From positions 862,055-926,054 of the forward strand of contig NC_018213.1 of assembly GCF_000219625.1 (NCBI RefSeq): a DNA stretch of 64,000 nt, in the 5' to 3' direction. Below, in pieces: positions 9,135-21,800 of this stretch (positions are counted from its first letter, which is position 1; each line of letters starts with the position of its first letter). Source of the stretch: Zymoseptoria tritici IPO323. Lineage: Eukaryota > Ascomycota > Dothideomycetes > Mycosphaerellales > Mycosphaerellaceae. A program made the position numbers and the translations under genes. Below the pieces are notes generated by a model. It had not been told where the DNA came from, did not search any database, and worked only from the letters and a program-made list of their open reading frames with translations.

Positions 9135-12100
9135 TCACAATACCCAGTCGAGCAACCAGTCCGTCCGAACATCCGGTGCTGGCCGCACGACTTCGCAATG
9201 CCCTCTCGCTGTCAAAAATGCTCCTTCGTTGCTATACGTTAAGTGCTTGCCGTACTTCCTCACGCTTTTCACCGCATCGTCCGAGACGCCGGCCACGTCC
9301 TGAGGGATCCATACGATCGGCGTCGGTTCTCGCGTTACCGGGTCCTGGTATGCGGCTCGCAATTCTGCTTGTCGCTCAGCGGGAGAGAGGTCGATGAGCT
9401 CATCCGGGTAATGGGACAGTGCTTCACCCAGCTGATTGCCCGCTTCCATTCGCCGCTCAGTACCGGTGTATACGGAGAGATGTTGTAGTTCCGAATGGGA
9501 TGCCAGAGCCTTGACTCGCCTTTCGAGTCTTAGCAGCGTCTTACGGGCATTGGCGGCTGTTTCGACAGAGTCGAAGGTTTTTCCGCGAGTCCTGGTAGTG
9601 GAGGTTCGCTGGTCGAGGTGTCTTCGCCGACTGCGATGTGACTTGTGATCGTGTTCTTGCGCGGTGGACTGGGCCTCTTCTTTGTTGTCGACTTGCGCGT
9701 CTGGGAGCGCGATACCGGCGTTTTCGGCTTCTTGGTCGAGTTCGTAGCTTGAGCGGTCGCGAGTCTCTTCTAAGAGAAGTTCTTTCTCCGCTTCGGCTGC
9801 TTTGTCTTCCAGCGTGACAGGCAAGAGCTCCGTCAAAGGCCGCATGGTCTGCTCGATAGTGTAGTGGAACCCGGCAGTCAGGATAATAGCGACGATCATG
9901 ATGATTGCTTGCGCGGAGCAGGCAACGTTTCCGGCGCTGTTGCGGACGAGGAAGAAGAGGCCGATGAGCGTGATTTCCATGATGTACACGCCGGCGAAAA
10001 GCTGAGAAAGTGCGTTCTCGAAGAGCAGGCCGTGCGTGTCGACTTTGTTGCGTTGGACGTAGTAGTAATTGTGGCGGTAGGCGACCCAAAAGAGCATGAA
10101 GAGGCAGGATATGAAGATAAGGATGAGCGGGCTGATGATGGAGTAGATGAGCCCGATGGCGGCAAAGTTGGTCCAGACTGCAAAGACGTTGCCCCTAGAG
10201 AAGGAAGTGATTAGCATGAGGATGTGCAAAAGTTCAGCCCGAGCAGACTTACCACATCTGATGAGGAATTGTAGTCTGAAGAAAGGCTTCCTGTCGAGGC
10301 GTTTGCGTGAACCACGGCCAGATGAGCGTGATGAACAGAAGCCGTAGGTACTGGAAAAGCAGACTCCCGCTATAACCGAGGGCTTGAATGATGAGGTAGT
10401 TGAAGAAGTAATTCGAAGCTTTCGGGAGTTCGTTGGCCAGTTTCTGCACGATGGAGGTGGGATTGTTGATAATGGACGAGATAGTTGCGATCAAGCCAGA
10501 GGAGATGGACGTGACCAGGACCAATTCGATGAGGAGGAATGTGAAGTAGAACGCTTGCGTGACAATCTCTCGGCGACTGCGGGTCGGTGCTCCGACCAGT
10601 ACCGCGAGCTTTCGGCACAGTGCCGGCACAACCAGCTGAACGAGCAGGGCGAGGAGGATGGCTGTGAGGGGACCTGGAAGGAATCAGCAAGCGGTATGTG
10701 GGTCAGTCGAAAGATGCAGTACCTGAGATCAAACTTATGACCCACGACGGGCAGGGTTTTAACCAGGCCAGATAGCTGGTTGTTTTCCGCAGCGTGTCCA
10801 GCTGGGATAGTATACCGAGAAAGGTGGCTGGTATGGCCCAGATGATCAACATGGCGATGAACAGCATCAGAGCGATACAGGTCCTGACGAAGCGGCGCAT
10901 GCTCGTGAGACCCATGTTGGCCCAAACAATCTCGTGAGGCGCGACGTCCATGTATCTTGGAGCCATCAAGCCAGGTTTGTGATGCGTGATCAGCGCGCAA
11001 GCCATATTGGCTGACATCTGTCTGTCGAATTGTATGAAGGCAGAATTTTGCAGCTTAAATCGAGCTTCGTTGTCGAGTTCTGGCTGCAACGCATCGATTT
11101 GCACAGTCAGACGAGCGACTTCTTTTCGGAGCCATGCAATCTTGGGGACCTTTTTGTGGCTGCGTTGCCAGAACTTGATTGATGAGGCCGTCTTCCAGTC
11201 ACCGTTTGCATCTTGCACCAGCGAGACAGTTGCTCCCGAAGACTCCTTAAGATATTGGCGCCATAGCTGTTGCTTGTCTTCGCAATCGATCTCGTAAGCG
11301 GCGGTGATATGCTGTTCCGCGCCAGCATCCTCGCCGTGAAGAGAAGCTTCGGGCACAGCTGTATCCGATGAGGAAAGATCACGGTCACTCCCATTGCGGT
11401 CGGCCTTCCGGTAGCGCTTGTTGACGAGTCGGAGCATCTTCAGTTCTTCCTTCTCCAGAGCATGGCAAGCCGACCTCCGCTGATTGACCAATTTCCTCAG
11501 ATCCCCATAATCTCGGTTCACCCACACACGAAGTCGCTCGCGGTCGTCGTTGTCCACAAAGACATCAAACAATGCTTTCAGGGCCTCGTCGCTGCGGTAT
11601 TCGCTTGGAATGTTGGTCACAAGCAATGTCCTGGCTGAAGCGCGGAGTCGATGTTCGGGTGATGTCAGAAATTCCTGTCGGACGGCGATGAAATGCAGCT
11701 TCTCACGATAGATGCGATAAAGCGTCCAAGCGATCACTCCGAGCGCAGACAGCAAATGCGCCCAGTATCGATCTGTATTTGTCGGCGCCACATTCTGCCA
11801 TGATAGCGTATCGAGTCCAGTGATGTTGTAGATGGTGGCTTGCCCTTCGACGGTGAAGGTGTTGTCATCCTTACCGCCGTTGTAATTTATTGGCAGCAAA
11901 ATGGTGACAATGACGACCATGAGCGGGACGAAGATCAAGATCATGGCCCGAAGGAAGCGAATCGCAAAGTAGCCGTCCAGCCCGCATTTGAGCTTGAGCT
12001 CTTCGCCCTGGATCTTGAAAATGCGGGTAATCCATTTCAGAGGGTTGACGGGAACGGCCTCGACTCGCAGTCGGTCTTGTACAAGATATGTCTTTGGCTG

Positions 12101-12274
12101 GTATATTCGACGTCCGATCTTGGAGCTTTTGAGCAAGAAGAAGCCAGATAATTGGAAAACAAACAGCCCGAAACCGGTGGCCAAATTTAGCACGAAGGCC
12201 TTGGTCGTGACGGCCCCAGTCTGCGCGATTCCAGCATTGCCGTTAGTGAGGGTGGTGAGGTTGAAGTCGGACAT
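9135..12274 (-). CDS. CSC1/OSCA-like osmosensitive cation channel (DUF221)
   Basis: Exons 12274-10723, 10673-10253 and 10194-9135 give 1010 aa; introns are 49 and 58 bp with consistent phases. The order matches fungal CSC1/RSN1/PHM7 proteins: an N-terminal membrane region with the late-exocytosis-type segment (residues about 25-200), a long cytosolic PHM7 region (about 210-400, with RTLLVTNIP as the RRM-like start), then the multi-span RSN1_7TM channel core (about 430-790) and a charged C-terminal tail of about 200 residues. Family members form calcium-permeable channels opened by hyperosmotic or mechanical stress at the plasma membrane; yeast relatives Rsn1 and Phm7 are less well defined. 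The C-tail is rich in E, K and R and probably cytosolic. Paralogue identity (Csc1, Rsn1 or Phm7) cannot be decided here. The ATG at 12274 is the first in frame and starts an unbroken extracellular leader. Confidence 0.93.
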
Positions 12275-13185
12275 GCTGCGCGCACATGTCGGCCGCGAGA
12301 GGTGGTGTGGTGGAAGGAGCGACGAATGTAGTAGGACGCGGTCTCCTGATGATGAGGCGGGCGTCTCATCTCAAAACTGGCGAACCCGTCGCCCGTCCTT
12401 GGCCAAAAGTCCTTCATCGATGACGACTTTTGGCCGTGGCAACCGACGAGCTGTCCATGTCCATCGCCCCAAGAGGCAACGATTCTAGCAGCGAACGATG
12501 TAAAGGAACAACGCGGGAGCCTTTACGAGCAGTCGGGCGATCTCACAGTGATCATGGGCGGCCCGCGTAATCATCGTAATAAGGAGCCGGTTGACATCCT
12601 TCTCGCGTCGACCAGGAAGTAAGATAGAGGGGCAGACACGAAACACATTATTCGCCTGGCTGGCTGTACTGTATTGTACTGAACCAGCCAAGGTATACAT
12701 ATATCCCGAGATCTATGGCATTGCAACACAGTCTTGTCGGGTACCTCACTGTCAATGCCACAATGCCATTGACAATACCGCACTCGAGAACTGTCAGACA
12801 CCAGCATGGCAGCATTCTACCTTCCAGGTCACTACAATGGCTTCTCGATCGATGATGACATCAAAGTCTCGAAATTGGCAAGGACCTCCCTGTCTCTTCC
12901 ACCTCTTTGTTCAAAGTCTGTCGACGAAGACGAAGATGGAGAAGATGAAGACGACGAGGAATCGACACCGCGGCAGAAACCGTTCACGATGGGGTTCTGA
13001 ACTCTTCGAAGGATCTGCTGCTGAAATCCGAGTTCGCATCAACCATCTCACCGATGGTTCTGCTAGTCTGGGGTCCATCACGGTGTCCATCCGCAAACAC
13101 CGCTTACCGAGGAGCGGAGATTCCGCTCAAACGCATAGCAAATAAAGCATTCAAATCTCCCACGTCTGCTCCGAAACCCGTTCCA
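12275..13185 (+). other. intergenic with a weak small ORF
   Basis: Upstream region of the channel gene and 3' flank of alternative oxidase. A 64-codon plus-strand frame at 12806-13000 (MAAFYLPGHYNGFS start, an acidic DEDEDGEDEDDEE run) has a fair start context but no homology I recognise, and overlapping frames to 13145 look equally open. I do not promote it to a gene. Confidence 0.4.
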
Positions 13186-14273
13186 TCAAATCACCTCCTC
13201 TCTCTCCCACCCCGTCGGTTTCTGATACCTCAAATCCTTCACCGGATGCTCCTTGCCCTCATCCTTATAAACCGAATTGTAAGGATTGACATCAAGTTTC
13301 TGGTCGAGGTTGCCGAGTGTATGATTCACCTCCCTGTGCTTGCTCTCGTCCGCGCGGATATACAATAACAAGTCCCGCATCGTCCGCGACCCTTCCGGCA
13401 TGGACCAGTACTTGACCGCGATATCGGGTGCGGGCAGATTGTCCCATTCGGGGAGCAAGCCGGCGTCGATGTCGGCGATTTCACGGGTGTAAGTCAGCAC
13501 GGCTTCTTCTTCGAGGTGTCCGACAAAGCGGTGGCAGGTTCGAGGGGAGAGGAGGTAGGAGATGAAGAAGGCGTTGAAGAAGACGCCTTGTGCTCCTGCG
13601 AGTTTCCATGTCAGTAGATTGTCGTGGACGTATGGGTTGAGATGGATGACTTACCAAGAACCATAACCCGCATAAACCACCCCGGCTCCGCCATTTTCAG
13701 AAAGGTCAACAAATGCATCCTCTCGTTGAAACTCTCCTCCAACAACGTCTCGATCCATCCATTATCCCGCTTCATTCGGCGCATACTGTGGAGGTGGCGC
13801 AGCATGCCCGCTACCATACCTGGAACACCCGCCACGGACTCCAAGAAGACGTTCCGGATCATGTACTGCCGGGCCGTCATGTTGCCTGCTCCCTTACGAT
13901 ACCCCGTGGCGAGATCCAGACCCCAGCGCAGGACGCGGACGAATGTGAGCGCTACCCGGTCAGAGAAGTCTTTGGGGTTGCGGTGCGCGACGACGACGGT
14001 GCGCATTTGCTCGGCGGTGTAGATGGGGTGGGTCCAGGCTGTGGGGGTCTCTTTGATGCTGGGAGAGTCAGGTTGGGGGAAAATTTCTTTCCAGTGGCAG
14101 GGGCGGGTGGTGCTGAAAGGGCGGGTGATTGTGGCGTTGTGTTGATTATGGAGATTTAGGAGGACCGGTTTGGCCACCAGGGTGGTGGAGGAGCCATTGA
14201 GGGCTCGCAGGAGTTGAGTTGTGGCCTGCTTGGAGAAGACGGTGCGTTGTGCTGTGAGGCGGGTGCACTGCAT
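13186..14273 (-). CDS. aox1: alternative oxidase, mitochondrial
   Basis: Exons 14273-13655 and 13595-13186 join across a 59-bp intron (GTAAGT, TCGCAG) to 342 aa, the usual length. The enzyme transfers electrons from ubiquinol to oxygen in the mitochondrial inner membrane, bypassing complexes III and IV. The N-terminal 55-60 residues are basic and hydroxylated, as expected for a mitochondrial targeting peptide. All di-iron ligands are visible: Glu145 in FLES, Glu184 and His187 in NERMHL, Glu235 in HLEEE, Glu290 and His293 in ADESKH. The intron falls right after the second membrane-binding helix, just before GVFFNAFF. Fungal AOX is typically induced by respiratory inhibition or oxidative stress; nothing in the upstream DNA lets me confirm that here. 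Confidence 0.97.
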
Positions 14274-15051
14274 GAGGTGTGTATGTCTTGTCTTGATGTT
14301 GACGTTGATCTTGTGTGGTGTGGTGTATTGTGTTTGATGAGGATGAGAAGGAAAGTGAACATAGGAGGGAGGGTGATGTTTAATAGCTTACGAGGAATGT
14401 TGCATTGGAAGGATTCATCTCAAGACAAGCTGAGGTCAGAGTCCATTGTTGCTGCTGATCAACAAGAGAGGAGCGTTCCGAGCTGAGTGGCCATTTTAGG
14501 AACGTGCGGTCGATTCAGCCTACTTTGTCCGTAAGGGTGTTTCAGCTCACGACGACGTCGATTTTTTAGCAGCTTCGTTCGACTCACGATCTCACAATCA
14601 CTTCGAGATTCGTGCGATGAGTCTGTGTGTTCACGTAGAAGTGATGTCGAAGCAAGATGCAACTTCTCCGACGTCGTTCAAGTCGACTTTGGCGTCCATG
14701 CGGACGGACGAGATCGCGGACGAAATCCCACCAACCCGGTTCATTCTCGTACGAAAACATCTCGGAGGCCGCAGCAGTCATGCGCCACGAACAAACTTGC
14801 AACTTCATTGACATCTTCGTCAGCAACGAGCAATACCCGGAGGAGTCATTACCGCTGCATTTACGAAGGAGGCGAAGTTGACGGGGCAGCCGACTTGCTC
14901 GCTGAAGAAATACTGTATTCTGATGCTGATGATTCCGTGGCGACGTTGCACGTTCCTCTGAATCGCTGCTTCGTGGACTCCTTGGCATCATCGTCTTATC
15001 CTGTTCTTCACGATCAGTCCGACTCCATTCATTGTGCATGTCAGCGACGAC
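14274..15051 (+). other. intergenic, no gene supported
   Basis: AOX promoter side plus the 3' flank of the acylphosphatase gene. Open frames on both strands (minus 14584-15039, plus 14617-14811 and 14625-15062) have no recognisable domain and mutually exclude each other. Confidence 0.5.
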
Positions 15052-15507
15052 TCACTGGCTGAACGAACTCTCTCCTTCCTTGGTGTCGATGTCATTCTGT
15101 TCGACTTTGCTCACGCTTGCCGCCCGCGGACCCATGTTCAGATGTTGCACGAATTTGTCGAGCGAGCTTTGTGAGCCTTGAGCTTCGCCAATGACCTGAC
15201 GGGTCGATCGATCAGCTGAATGGTCCTTCTCAATGTGCAATTGAACGGTCACACCGATCCATCGTCAGCGTTCTTGACGTAGCCGGTGAGATTGAGTCCT
15301 GTGGCCTTGGTTTCTGTGAAAGACCTGGGATTGTCAGGCGAGGATGATCCAGAGAACAAGACCCAAGATAGGTCTGAGAGAAGGCCTACCTAAAATTCAC
15401 GCCTTGGACTGTGCCTTCAACTCGAAATTCTATCTGTTGACATTGATCAGTATGGCCATGTTGGTCGTTAACATCAAGCCGTGGTAGAAACGTACTCTCT
15501 TCGACAT
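15052..15507 (-). CDS. acylphosphatase (four exons)
   Basis: Exons 15507-15496, 15433-15390, 15324-15255 and 15195-15052 give 89 aa, the normal size of an acylphosphatase. The enzyme hydrolyses carboxyl-phosphate bonds of acyl phosphates in the cytosol. Conserved pieces appear in order: RIEFRVEGTVQGVNFRSF with catalytic Arg19, the GYVKN motif with catalytic Asn37, DGSVIGEAQG, then a C-terminal LDKFVQHLNMGPRAA segment. Introns are 62, 65 and 59 bp; donors are GTACGT, GTAGGC and GTGTGA, acceptors all CAG. Exon 1 codes for just four residues, so the gene cannot be found from open frames alone. The third donor, GTGTGA, is not canonical but is the only one that restores DGSV-GEAQG. AOX lies downstream in the same orientation, separated by 780 bp. 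Confidence 0.9.
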
Positions 15508-16232
15508 TCTGAATGGAGCGGTCGAAAATGCTCGCATCGACGTTTCGTAACGACGATACTTAGAAAACGAGGTTCTTGTGGTAGCTCAAGGAGAGACCTT
15601 GTTGATATGGAATTGTAAGGTATCACAGCTTCGAGAAATGGCAGCTCTCACAGAAGGCATTGGATCCATGGCGCAGACGTTACGTCATCAGAATCGGATT
15701 CAGTCCTGTCTCACCCCTGCCGTCGATGAACTGTGAGGTCCCGCTTGAGGTTTGGTAGACCGGCGAAAGGAGCAGAGATGGTCCTGTTGCGATGTTCATA
15801 CATGGCTTACATGATCAAGAAGACGCTCCTACTATGAGCTCGCCAACATTTCCAATCTATTCTTATAGTGAATCCCCGTCGAGCGTGGCACTTCAAGGTT
15901 CAGCCCTTGTACCGCCGCCAGGAACGCGTTGTCCTCGGAGATTTCTTAAAAACGCAACGACAACAGATCACGCTAGACAGGAGATGACCCCTTTCAACCA
16001 TTGCAACGTCTCCATGACCTGGACATCTCATGAGCGCTGTGTCTTCCAATTGTGACTTCATGCTCTGGATCCTTCAACAAACCCGACGTGGACGACAACG
16101 AATCGCTGAAGCTCTCCCTCGAGTCAGGCTACCGATCACTACCCCTGTCCGCCTTGCATGAGCTGTCTTCTTCGACGTGTCGCACCACCCCCACGGATAT
16201 CACCACGGCGCATATAGCCCACGATCACGACC
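15508..16232 (+). other. divergent promoter region
   Basis: Lies between the acylphosphatase start (minus) and the ATG at 16233 (plus). I see no coding feature and no convincing motif. Confidence 0.5.
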
Positions 16233-17987
16233 ATGGCCGACACCGAAGCGACGGCGCACGCGACCTCGACCTCATCACCGACCAGCAGCAGCGACATCAC
16301 CTCGTCCGACCACCGACCAGACTCCCCGTCACCCAGCGTGTCTCCATCCCTCGCCCTCGATGCCGTACCCTCACTCGACCGCTCGGCGTCTCTGCCCTCG
16401 AGCTCAGCAGCCTCCAGCTTCTCCAGCCATTCTCGTCATTCCAGACTATCAGAAGGCTCATCATCCGTCGTCCGTCGACGAGGCTACATGCGGCCGCAGG
16501 GCACATCCTTCGCGACCTCCGCAAAGAACAGAGACTCGGTCATGAGTCTAGGAAGCATCGCACACATGCAATACTACTTCGCACGAACGGGTCTCCTCGA
16601 CGGAAAAGGCGCACAACTGGCTAAAGAAGGCATGAAAAGAAAAGACCTCCAAAACGCCGCGGACAAGGAGAATCAGCAACCTTTCTACCACCAAACCCAA
16701 GACGACTTCAACATCTCCTCCCTCTCCCTTCATGAAAGCGGCAGCAACACCCTCTCCGTCTACGCCTCCTCCGATCCTGGTATGGACACCTCCATCATGG
16801 AGTCTCCTACTGACAGCATATTCAACACCTCCGCCTGGGACCCGCGGGATCCGATCATGCTTCCACCCACCGTCTCCACCTACAAACATAAACCGACCTA
16901 CCTCTCTCCTCTCCCGGACATGCCGGTCCTCCGTCGTGAACTCAAAGAAGCCCTTCAAGACGCCTGCAAAGTGCTCGAAGAGTCCCAACGCGCATTGGAT
17001 ACCCAGTACCACAACGTGGCGGAAAGCTCGGGTTACCATGAAATTCAAGGACTGCATTTGTTGGATATCATCACCCTCGCTATTCGTGCGGCGAAGAATT
17101 ACTACACCGCGCATGTGAATCCGGGACGGTTGTACGCCATCAAACCGGAAAAGACGATTCGTTCGGATTTGTATGCGGTGTTAGATGTGTTGAAACGTAT
17201 GGCGGGGAGGAATTTTAGAGGTGGCATGAGGATCGGGGAGCTGTCGGATATTCTAATGTGGATTGAGAGTATTGATCAACTTCTCAAACAAGAGGAGGCG
17301 CTGGAGTTGAAAGAGGCGGAGGAGTGGGAGAGCTGGACGTGGCGGACAGGCGACTGGACAGAGCGCGAGAGGGAGCGGGAATGGTTATTCTTGAAGTCCT
17401 TTGACGCGGGTGACCCTCCACTACCTCAATGGCCGGAAAAGTCACCCGATGAGCAGACCAGCCTGCCCAGCGACTTCCTCAAGACCCTCCAAGACGGCCA
17501 ACGCCTCATCCGCCTCCACAACACCCTCGTCTCCCGCTCGAAACGCAAATTCCACGAAATCAAGACCCACCACACAGACGTCAACAAACCCTACCGCATG
17601 GCCGATAATCTCCGATATTGGATCAAAGCGGCGGAATTGCGCTGGGATGTGGTGTTGGAAGTTCCGGTGTTGGACGTCGTGCATGGCGACTCGCCGAGTG
17701 CGTGGACTGCTTTTGAGAAGGCGGTTTTGAGGTGGTGTCGGGCTGTGAGGGAGGAGTTGACGGAGGAGTGGAGGGTGGAGATGGAGGATGGGAAGAGGAG
17801 GAGGGAGAGGACGCCGCCGGAGGTTAGGGTTGAGGGTGTTGATAATGAGGTGAATGGAGAAGAGACTGTGCGGAGAAAGGGATTGGTGGCTACGGAGGAG
17901 GAGAGGAGGGCTGTTGAGGGGTGGAAGATGGAGAGCGCTGTGGTGGAGGAGAAGAAGGTCGATGAGAAGGTTGAGGTTGAAGTTTGA
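16233..17987 (+). CDS. conserved fungal protein of unknown function
   Basis: A single exon codes for 584 aa with an excellent start context (CGACCATGGC). Residues 1-90 are a disordered serine-rich leader (many TSSS and SPS runs). About residues 230-370 form a helical, conserved-looking block starting at PDMPVLRRELKEALQDACKV and running through YHEIQGLHLLDIITLAIRAAK and RIGELSDILMWIESIDQLL. A second ordered block spans about 415-515, and the tail is charged and rich in E, R and V. There is no signal peptide or membrane segment, so it is probably cytosolic or nuclear. The leader carries several SP sites that could be phosphorylated. I know similar hypothetical proteins occur in Pezizomycotina but cannot assign a role. 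Confidence 0.85.
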   Translation: MADTEATAHATSTSSPTSSSDITSSDHRPDSPSPSVSPSLALDAVPSLDRSASLPSSSAASSFSSHSRHSRLSEGSSSVVRRRGYMRPQGTSFATSAKNRDSVMSLGSIAHMQYYFARTGLLDGKGAQLAKEGMKRKDLQNAADKENQQPFYHQTQDDFNISSLSLHESGSNTLSVYASSDPGMDTSIMESPTDSIFNTSAWDPRDPIMLPPTVSTYKHKPTYLSPLPDMPVLRRELKEALQDACKVLEESQRALDTQYHNVAESSGYHEIQGLHLLDIITLAIRAAKNYYTAHVNPGRLYAIKPEKTIRSDLYAVLDVLKRMAGRNFRGGMRIGELSDILMWIESIDQLLKQEEALELKEAEEWESWTWRTGDWTEREREREWLFLKSFDAGDPPLPQWPEKSPDEQTSLPSDFLKTLQDGQRLIRLHNTLVSRSKRKFHEIKTHHTDVNKPYRMADNLRYWIKAAELRWDVVLEVPVLDVVHGDSPSAWTAFEKAVLRWCRAVREELTEEWRVEMEDGKRRRERTPPEVRVEGVDNEVNGEETVRRKGLVATEEERRAVEGWKMESAVVEEKKVDEKVEVEV

Positions 17988-18809
17988 AAGGCTGGACGAA
18001 GGAGAGAGGAAGATGTGATACCCCAAAATTGCTGCGTTGAAGAGGAAAGGACTGAGTCTAGGTCTAGAAGACTGGAAAAGATAATGTTTTCGTACTGTCG
18101 AAGAGAATGTTGAACATTCCGACTTGGCTACCATCCGCTCGACATCATATCAAACAACATGCCGCTATAATCGTGGTCTCCTCTTTGACATCACAAATAT
18201 GTTATAAATCGTGAAACATCGATCTCGGACCCCTTCACCCCTGGAATCCGATCGATTTGTCGCGCTAGAGAGGTTGTGGTGACGCTGCAGCGGGATTGAG
18301 GGATGAGGGATGTGGGCTGCATCTTGATTGTGCCATCTTTCGTCGCGTACACTGACTTCTTTACTGTACGACAAACAAACTCGACATTCTTCTGACAGAG
18401 ATACACGGGATCATCGAGTCGAACCAAGGATCCCGTCCACTATTGGCTCAATTCCACCACGCAACGGACCATTCTCCGTTCCACATCCTGGACGACATAC
18501 AGCCCCCCCCCCCGGTCTGCTGGTGATGTGATGGCGTCGTGGTCGTACTACGAGCCGTCTTACGAAAACCTGCTGTGAGTGGTGAGTGTCTTTATTCATT
18601 CCGCCTTCAGCCTGACCAGTCGCGCCCGCCGCTGTTTTATTTGCTCCTGGCGCGTCGTCGTTGCTTTGGTTTGGTACGCTATCAACCGTCGTACCAGACC
18701 GGCTTCAATATCCCATCCTCAAGACACATTCCGCAATGCAAACGCCGGCCGGGCCAGGCTGCTGCTTTCTCTAGCAGTATACCTACCAGATCACTAACAC
18801 CTCACAACA
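17988..18809 (+). other. intergenic, no gene seen
   Basis: Between two co-directional plus-strand genes. It has an 11-base C homopolymer at 18503-18513 and pyrimidine-rich DNA toward 18810, consistent with a fungal promoter and 5' leader for the KAR9 gene. Confidence 0.5.
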
Positions 18810-21800
18810 ATGGCAGGCGCTGACCGGACCCGCACCTTCGACGCGAGCGCTCCTGCTCCCCCAGATATCCCCCGCTGCCTCCGCACCGCAGCTTCCACGG
18901 GCGACCTCTCGAACAAGCGAAAGTCCGGCGCGAAACGACTCACCCTGGGATTGGAATTGTTTCAACGCACGCTGGAGAAGCAGAAACGGCAGAGGGAAGA
19001 GAAGGGCGTGATACATGAGCAGCAGCGACGGAGGAAGAGCCACAATCTTGCGCTGAGGGAGACACACGGAGGATTGGCCGATTGCCCGCCTATACACCCC
19101 GACTTTGACTTTGAGCCCTGGCATCGCGTACGTCCGGACGAGGTCTCTTCCCGCTCGCAGAGGAGGAGGACGACGGCGATTATGCCTTCAGCGAGGAGAG
19201 TAGGAGGGGGTGTACGGCTCAGTGGAGGCCCGGTGTTGACGGACAACGAGACTTCGACGTTTGAGAGTGATATCTCTTCGGTGGTGGATATCAGCGATCA
19301 TCTCGCTGCTTCGGAGGACGATACGGAGGATGAGTATAGGGATACGAATAAGTATCGTATGCCGGAGTGTGGGAAGACGAGGTTGGGATTGCATACCAAG
19401 GAGCCGTTGAGTCCGACGCCGAGGGTCGGGGTGAGGAGGGAGGGGAGTGGGACGCCGACGATGTCAGGGAGAGGAGGGTTGGTGAATGGAGGGCCGCCGC
19501 CGAGTATGGACTTCTCATCACAACCGTGGCAGAGTACTGTCTCGGTGGCCGGAGCGGAGAACGACACAGCCGGAGATGGAGACTCAATACGAACGACTGT
19601 CACCCGGCCTGGATCGGTCTACACCCTCGGCCGAGCGAGTTTCACCGGCCAATTGGCGCAATTGACGTCCATGCGGCTTCCCGACGCGACATCCCTGGCG
19701 AAGAGGATAAGTTCCATGGCGACTTCCACCGAAGCCGCGCAAGCTCTCGCAGATGCATCCGAGCAGATTCGGATGTGGATTCGGCAAGCGGAGAACGTAC
19801 TAAACGGCTTGAACGCGGAGGACGATGTGGAGTGGGCAGCGGCAGGAGGCAGGGAGGGGATTCAAGATGTCGACGGCGCGATTGGACGATTCGAACAACT
19901 AGTCGAAGTCTACGTTCTTTCGATTGAGCGACTCCAAACTCGCCCGGACGTGTGTCTCCTCTCGAAAGAGGAGATCCGCGCGAGTGGCGTGAATCTGGAA
20001 ACCATCATCGGCAACTGGCAGGGGATCAAGGATACCCTCAAATCCATCAAATTCCAAGTCGAAGTCGCGATGGAGTGGGAGGAATTGTGGAATACCGTGT
20101 TGGGTGAGATTTCCCAGGAGATGAATGGCTTGAATCAGCTGGTCTTTGAAATGGAGGAGAAACGACATCAAGGCGCGGAAAGTTTGCTCAGCTCGAGGGA
20201 TAGTATCGACTTGAGTGAACTGGAGACGATTGTGGAGGTGGCTCCTGGACGAGCGAAGGCAAACGCGAACGCCAACAATCGGTTCAGTGTCGTCATGCCG
20301 TTCTCCTCCACGGGTGTTCCCCTCCACGCCCCTCCGCCGCTTGCGAGTGGGGAGCAGAAGGAGGACTCGAGTTTACTCGCGTTATTCGCACGGATGCAGC
20401 CGTTGAGAGCCGCGCTGGACTTCCTGCCGATGAGATTGGCGGCGTGGCATCGACGCGGAAATGACACCTTTCCCTCCGCATGTCTAGACCTCGATCAGCG
20501 GCAGACCGAGCTGGAAATCCAATGGACGAAACTGGAAGCGGACGCGGAGTCTTTACGACGGGAATTAGGCGAGGACCGATGGGTTCTCGTCTTCAGGAAC
20601 GCTGGGAGGCAGGCGATGAAGATGTGCGAAAGCATCATGCGGAGCGTGGAGAAAGTCAAAGAGTCGGTCTCGAAGGTGGAGCAGGTGGGTGACAAAGTGG
20701 AGAACTACGAGGCGAAGAAACGGCACTATGGTCCTGCGATTGAGAGGGTGATTGCGATTATTGATCGGGGAGTGAAGGATCGGTTGACGGTGAATGGGGA
20801 GATTTTGAGGTTGCAATCTGATATTAAGAAGAGGTGGGCCAGGCTGCAGACTGAGATTCTGGAGATGGATGGGTTGGTGGAGGAGTTGGCGAGGAGAAAG
20901 GAGGAAGAGGAAGGGATGCATTTGAGGGACTCGGTGAGTTCTTCGACGGTCATTTCTGAGCAGAGGAGTGTGGGGAGTGGGAGTCGAGGGGAGGGGATTA
21001 CGCCTGCTACTTCGCCTGCTAGTAGCGTCATCGTCACGAATGGTGGGAGCGGGAGGAAGTCCAGTTTCGGAGCGAAGACGACGCCGACGCATCTGAGCAG
21101 TGGTAATCTCCGCTCTTCCACTGGCGGTGGTGGTCGCGCTTCATCTCGACTCTCTCCCGGCGGCAATGGCGGCGGTACTGCACACTCTACCGTCCCACGC
21201 CGATCTCTCCTCCCGAGAAAGTCCAACGCAGACTTCCACAGCACACCATCCCGCACTACCTCCTCCCCTGGCGTCGGAACAGCAGGGACAGCAGGATCGT
21301 CGGCAAGTCCTGGAAGACCAGCGGTCAATTGGCCCAGTCGAGGTGAAGTTACTCCTCAACCGGGTAAAGGTCGCTTCGTCAACGCCGTCAAGAGTGAAGT
21401 GAAAGACTTCCGCCCGTTGAGCGCGTTTGAACCGAGTCCGTATGCGAAAGGGCCGATTACGCCGAAGAGATTTCAGAGGGCTACGGCGGTGGAGGGAGGA
21501 CAGGGACAGAATGCGAAGACGCCTGGTTTGAGACATGTCAGTGCGCCGACGGGGGCGGGGTCGTCCATCCCGGCGCCTGTGACTTCGTCGGCGAGGAAGG
21601 TGAGTGGGGGCAGTGCGGGACTGTCGAAGAACGGTGCCGCGACGCCGGGTGCCAGGGCGAGGGCTACGTCCGCTTCACATGCCACCTCGACGAAGACCGG
21701 ACATCTGGGTCCTTCCTCCCGCCTGGCGAACAGTACGTCCTCCACTAACCCCGCCGCCACGAACGGCGCGAACGGACATCTGACCTCCAGCACGAACACC

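Noticed and set aside
14584..15062. Long open frames on both strands between AOX and acylphosphatase
   Set aside because: They overlap each other and the acylphosphatase 3' region, contain no domain, and neither has splice support.
18503..18513. 11-base C homopolymer
   Set aside because: Probably an ordinary promoter-region homopolymer or an assembly-sensitive site; no structure around it.
20565..21328. 175- and 200-codon minus-strand frames inside the KAR9 gene
   Set aside because: They are antisense shadows of a biased coding frame; composition is repetitive proline and arginine with no domain.
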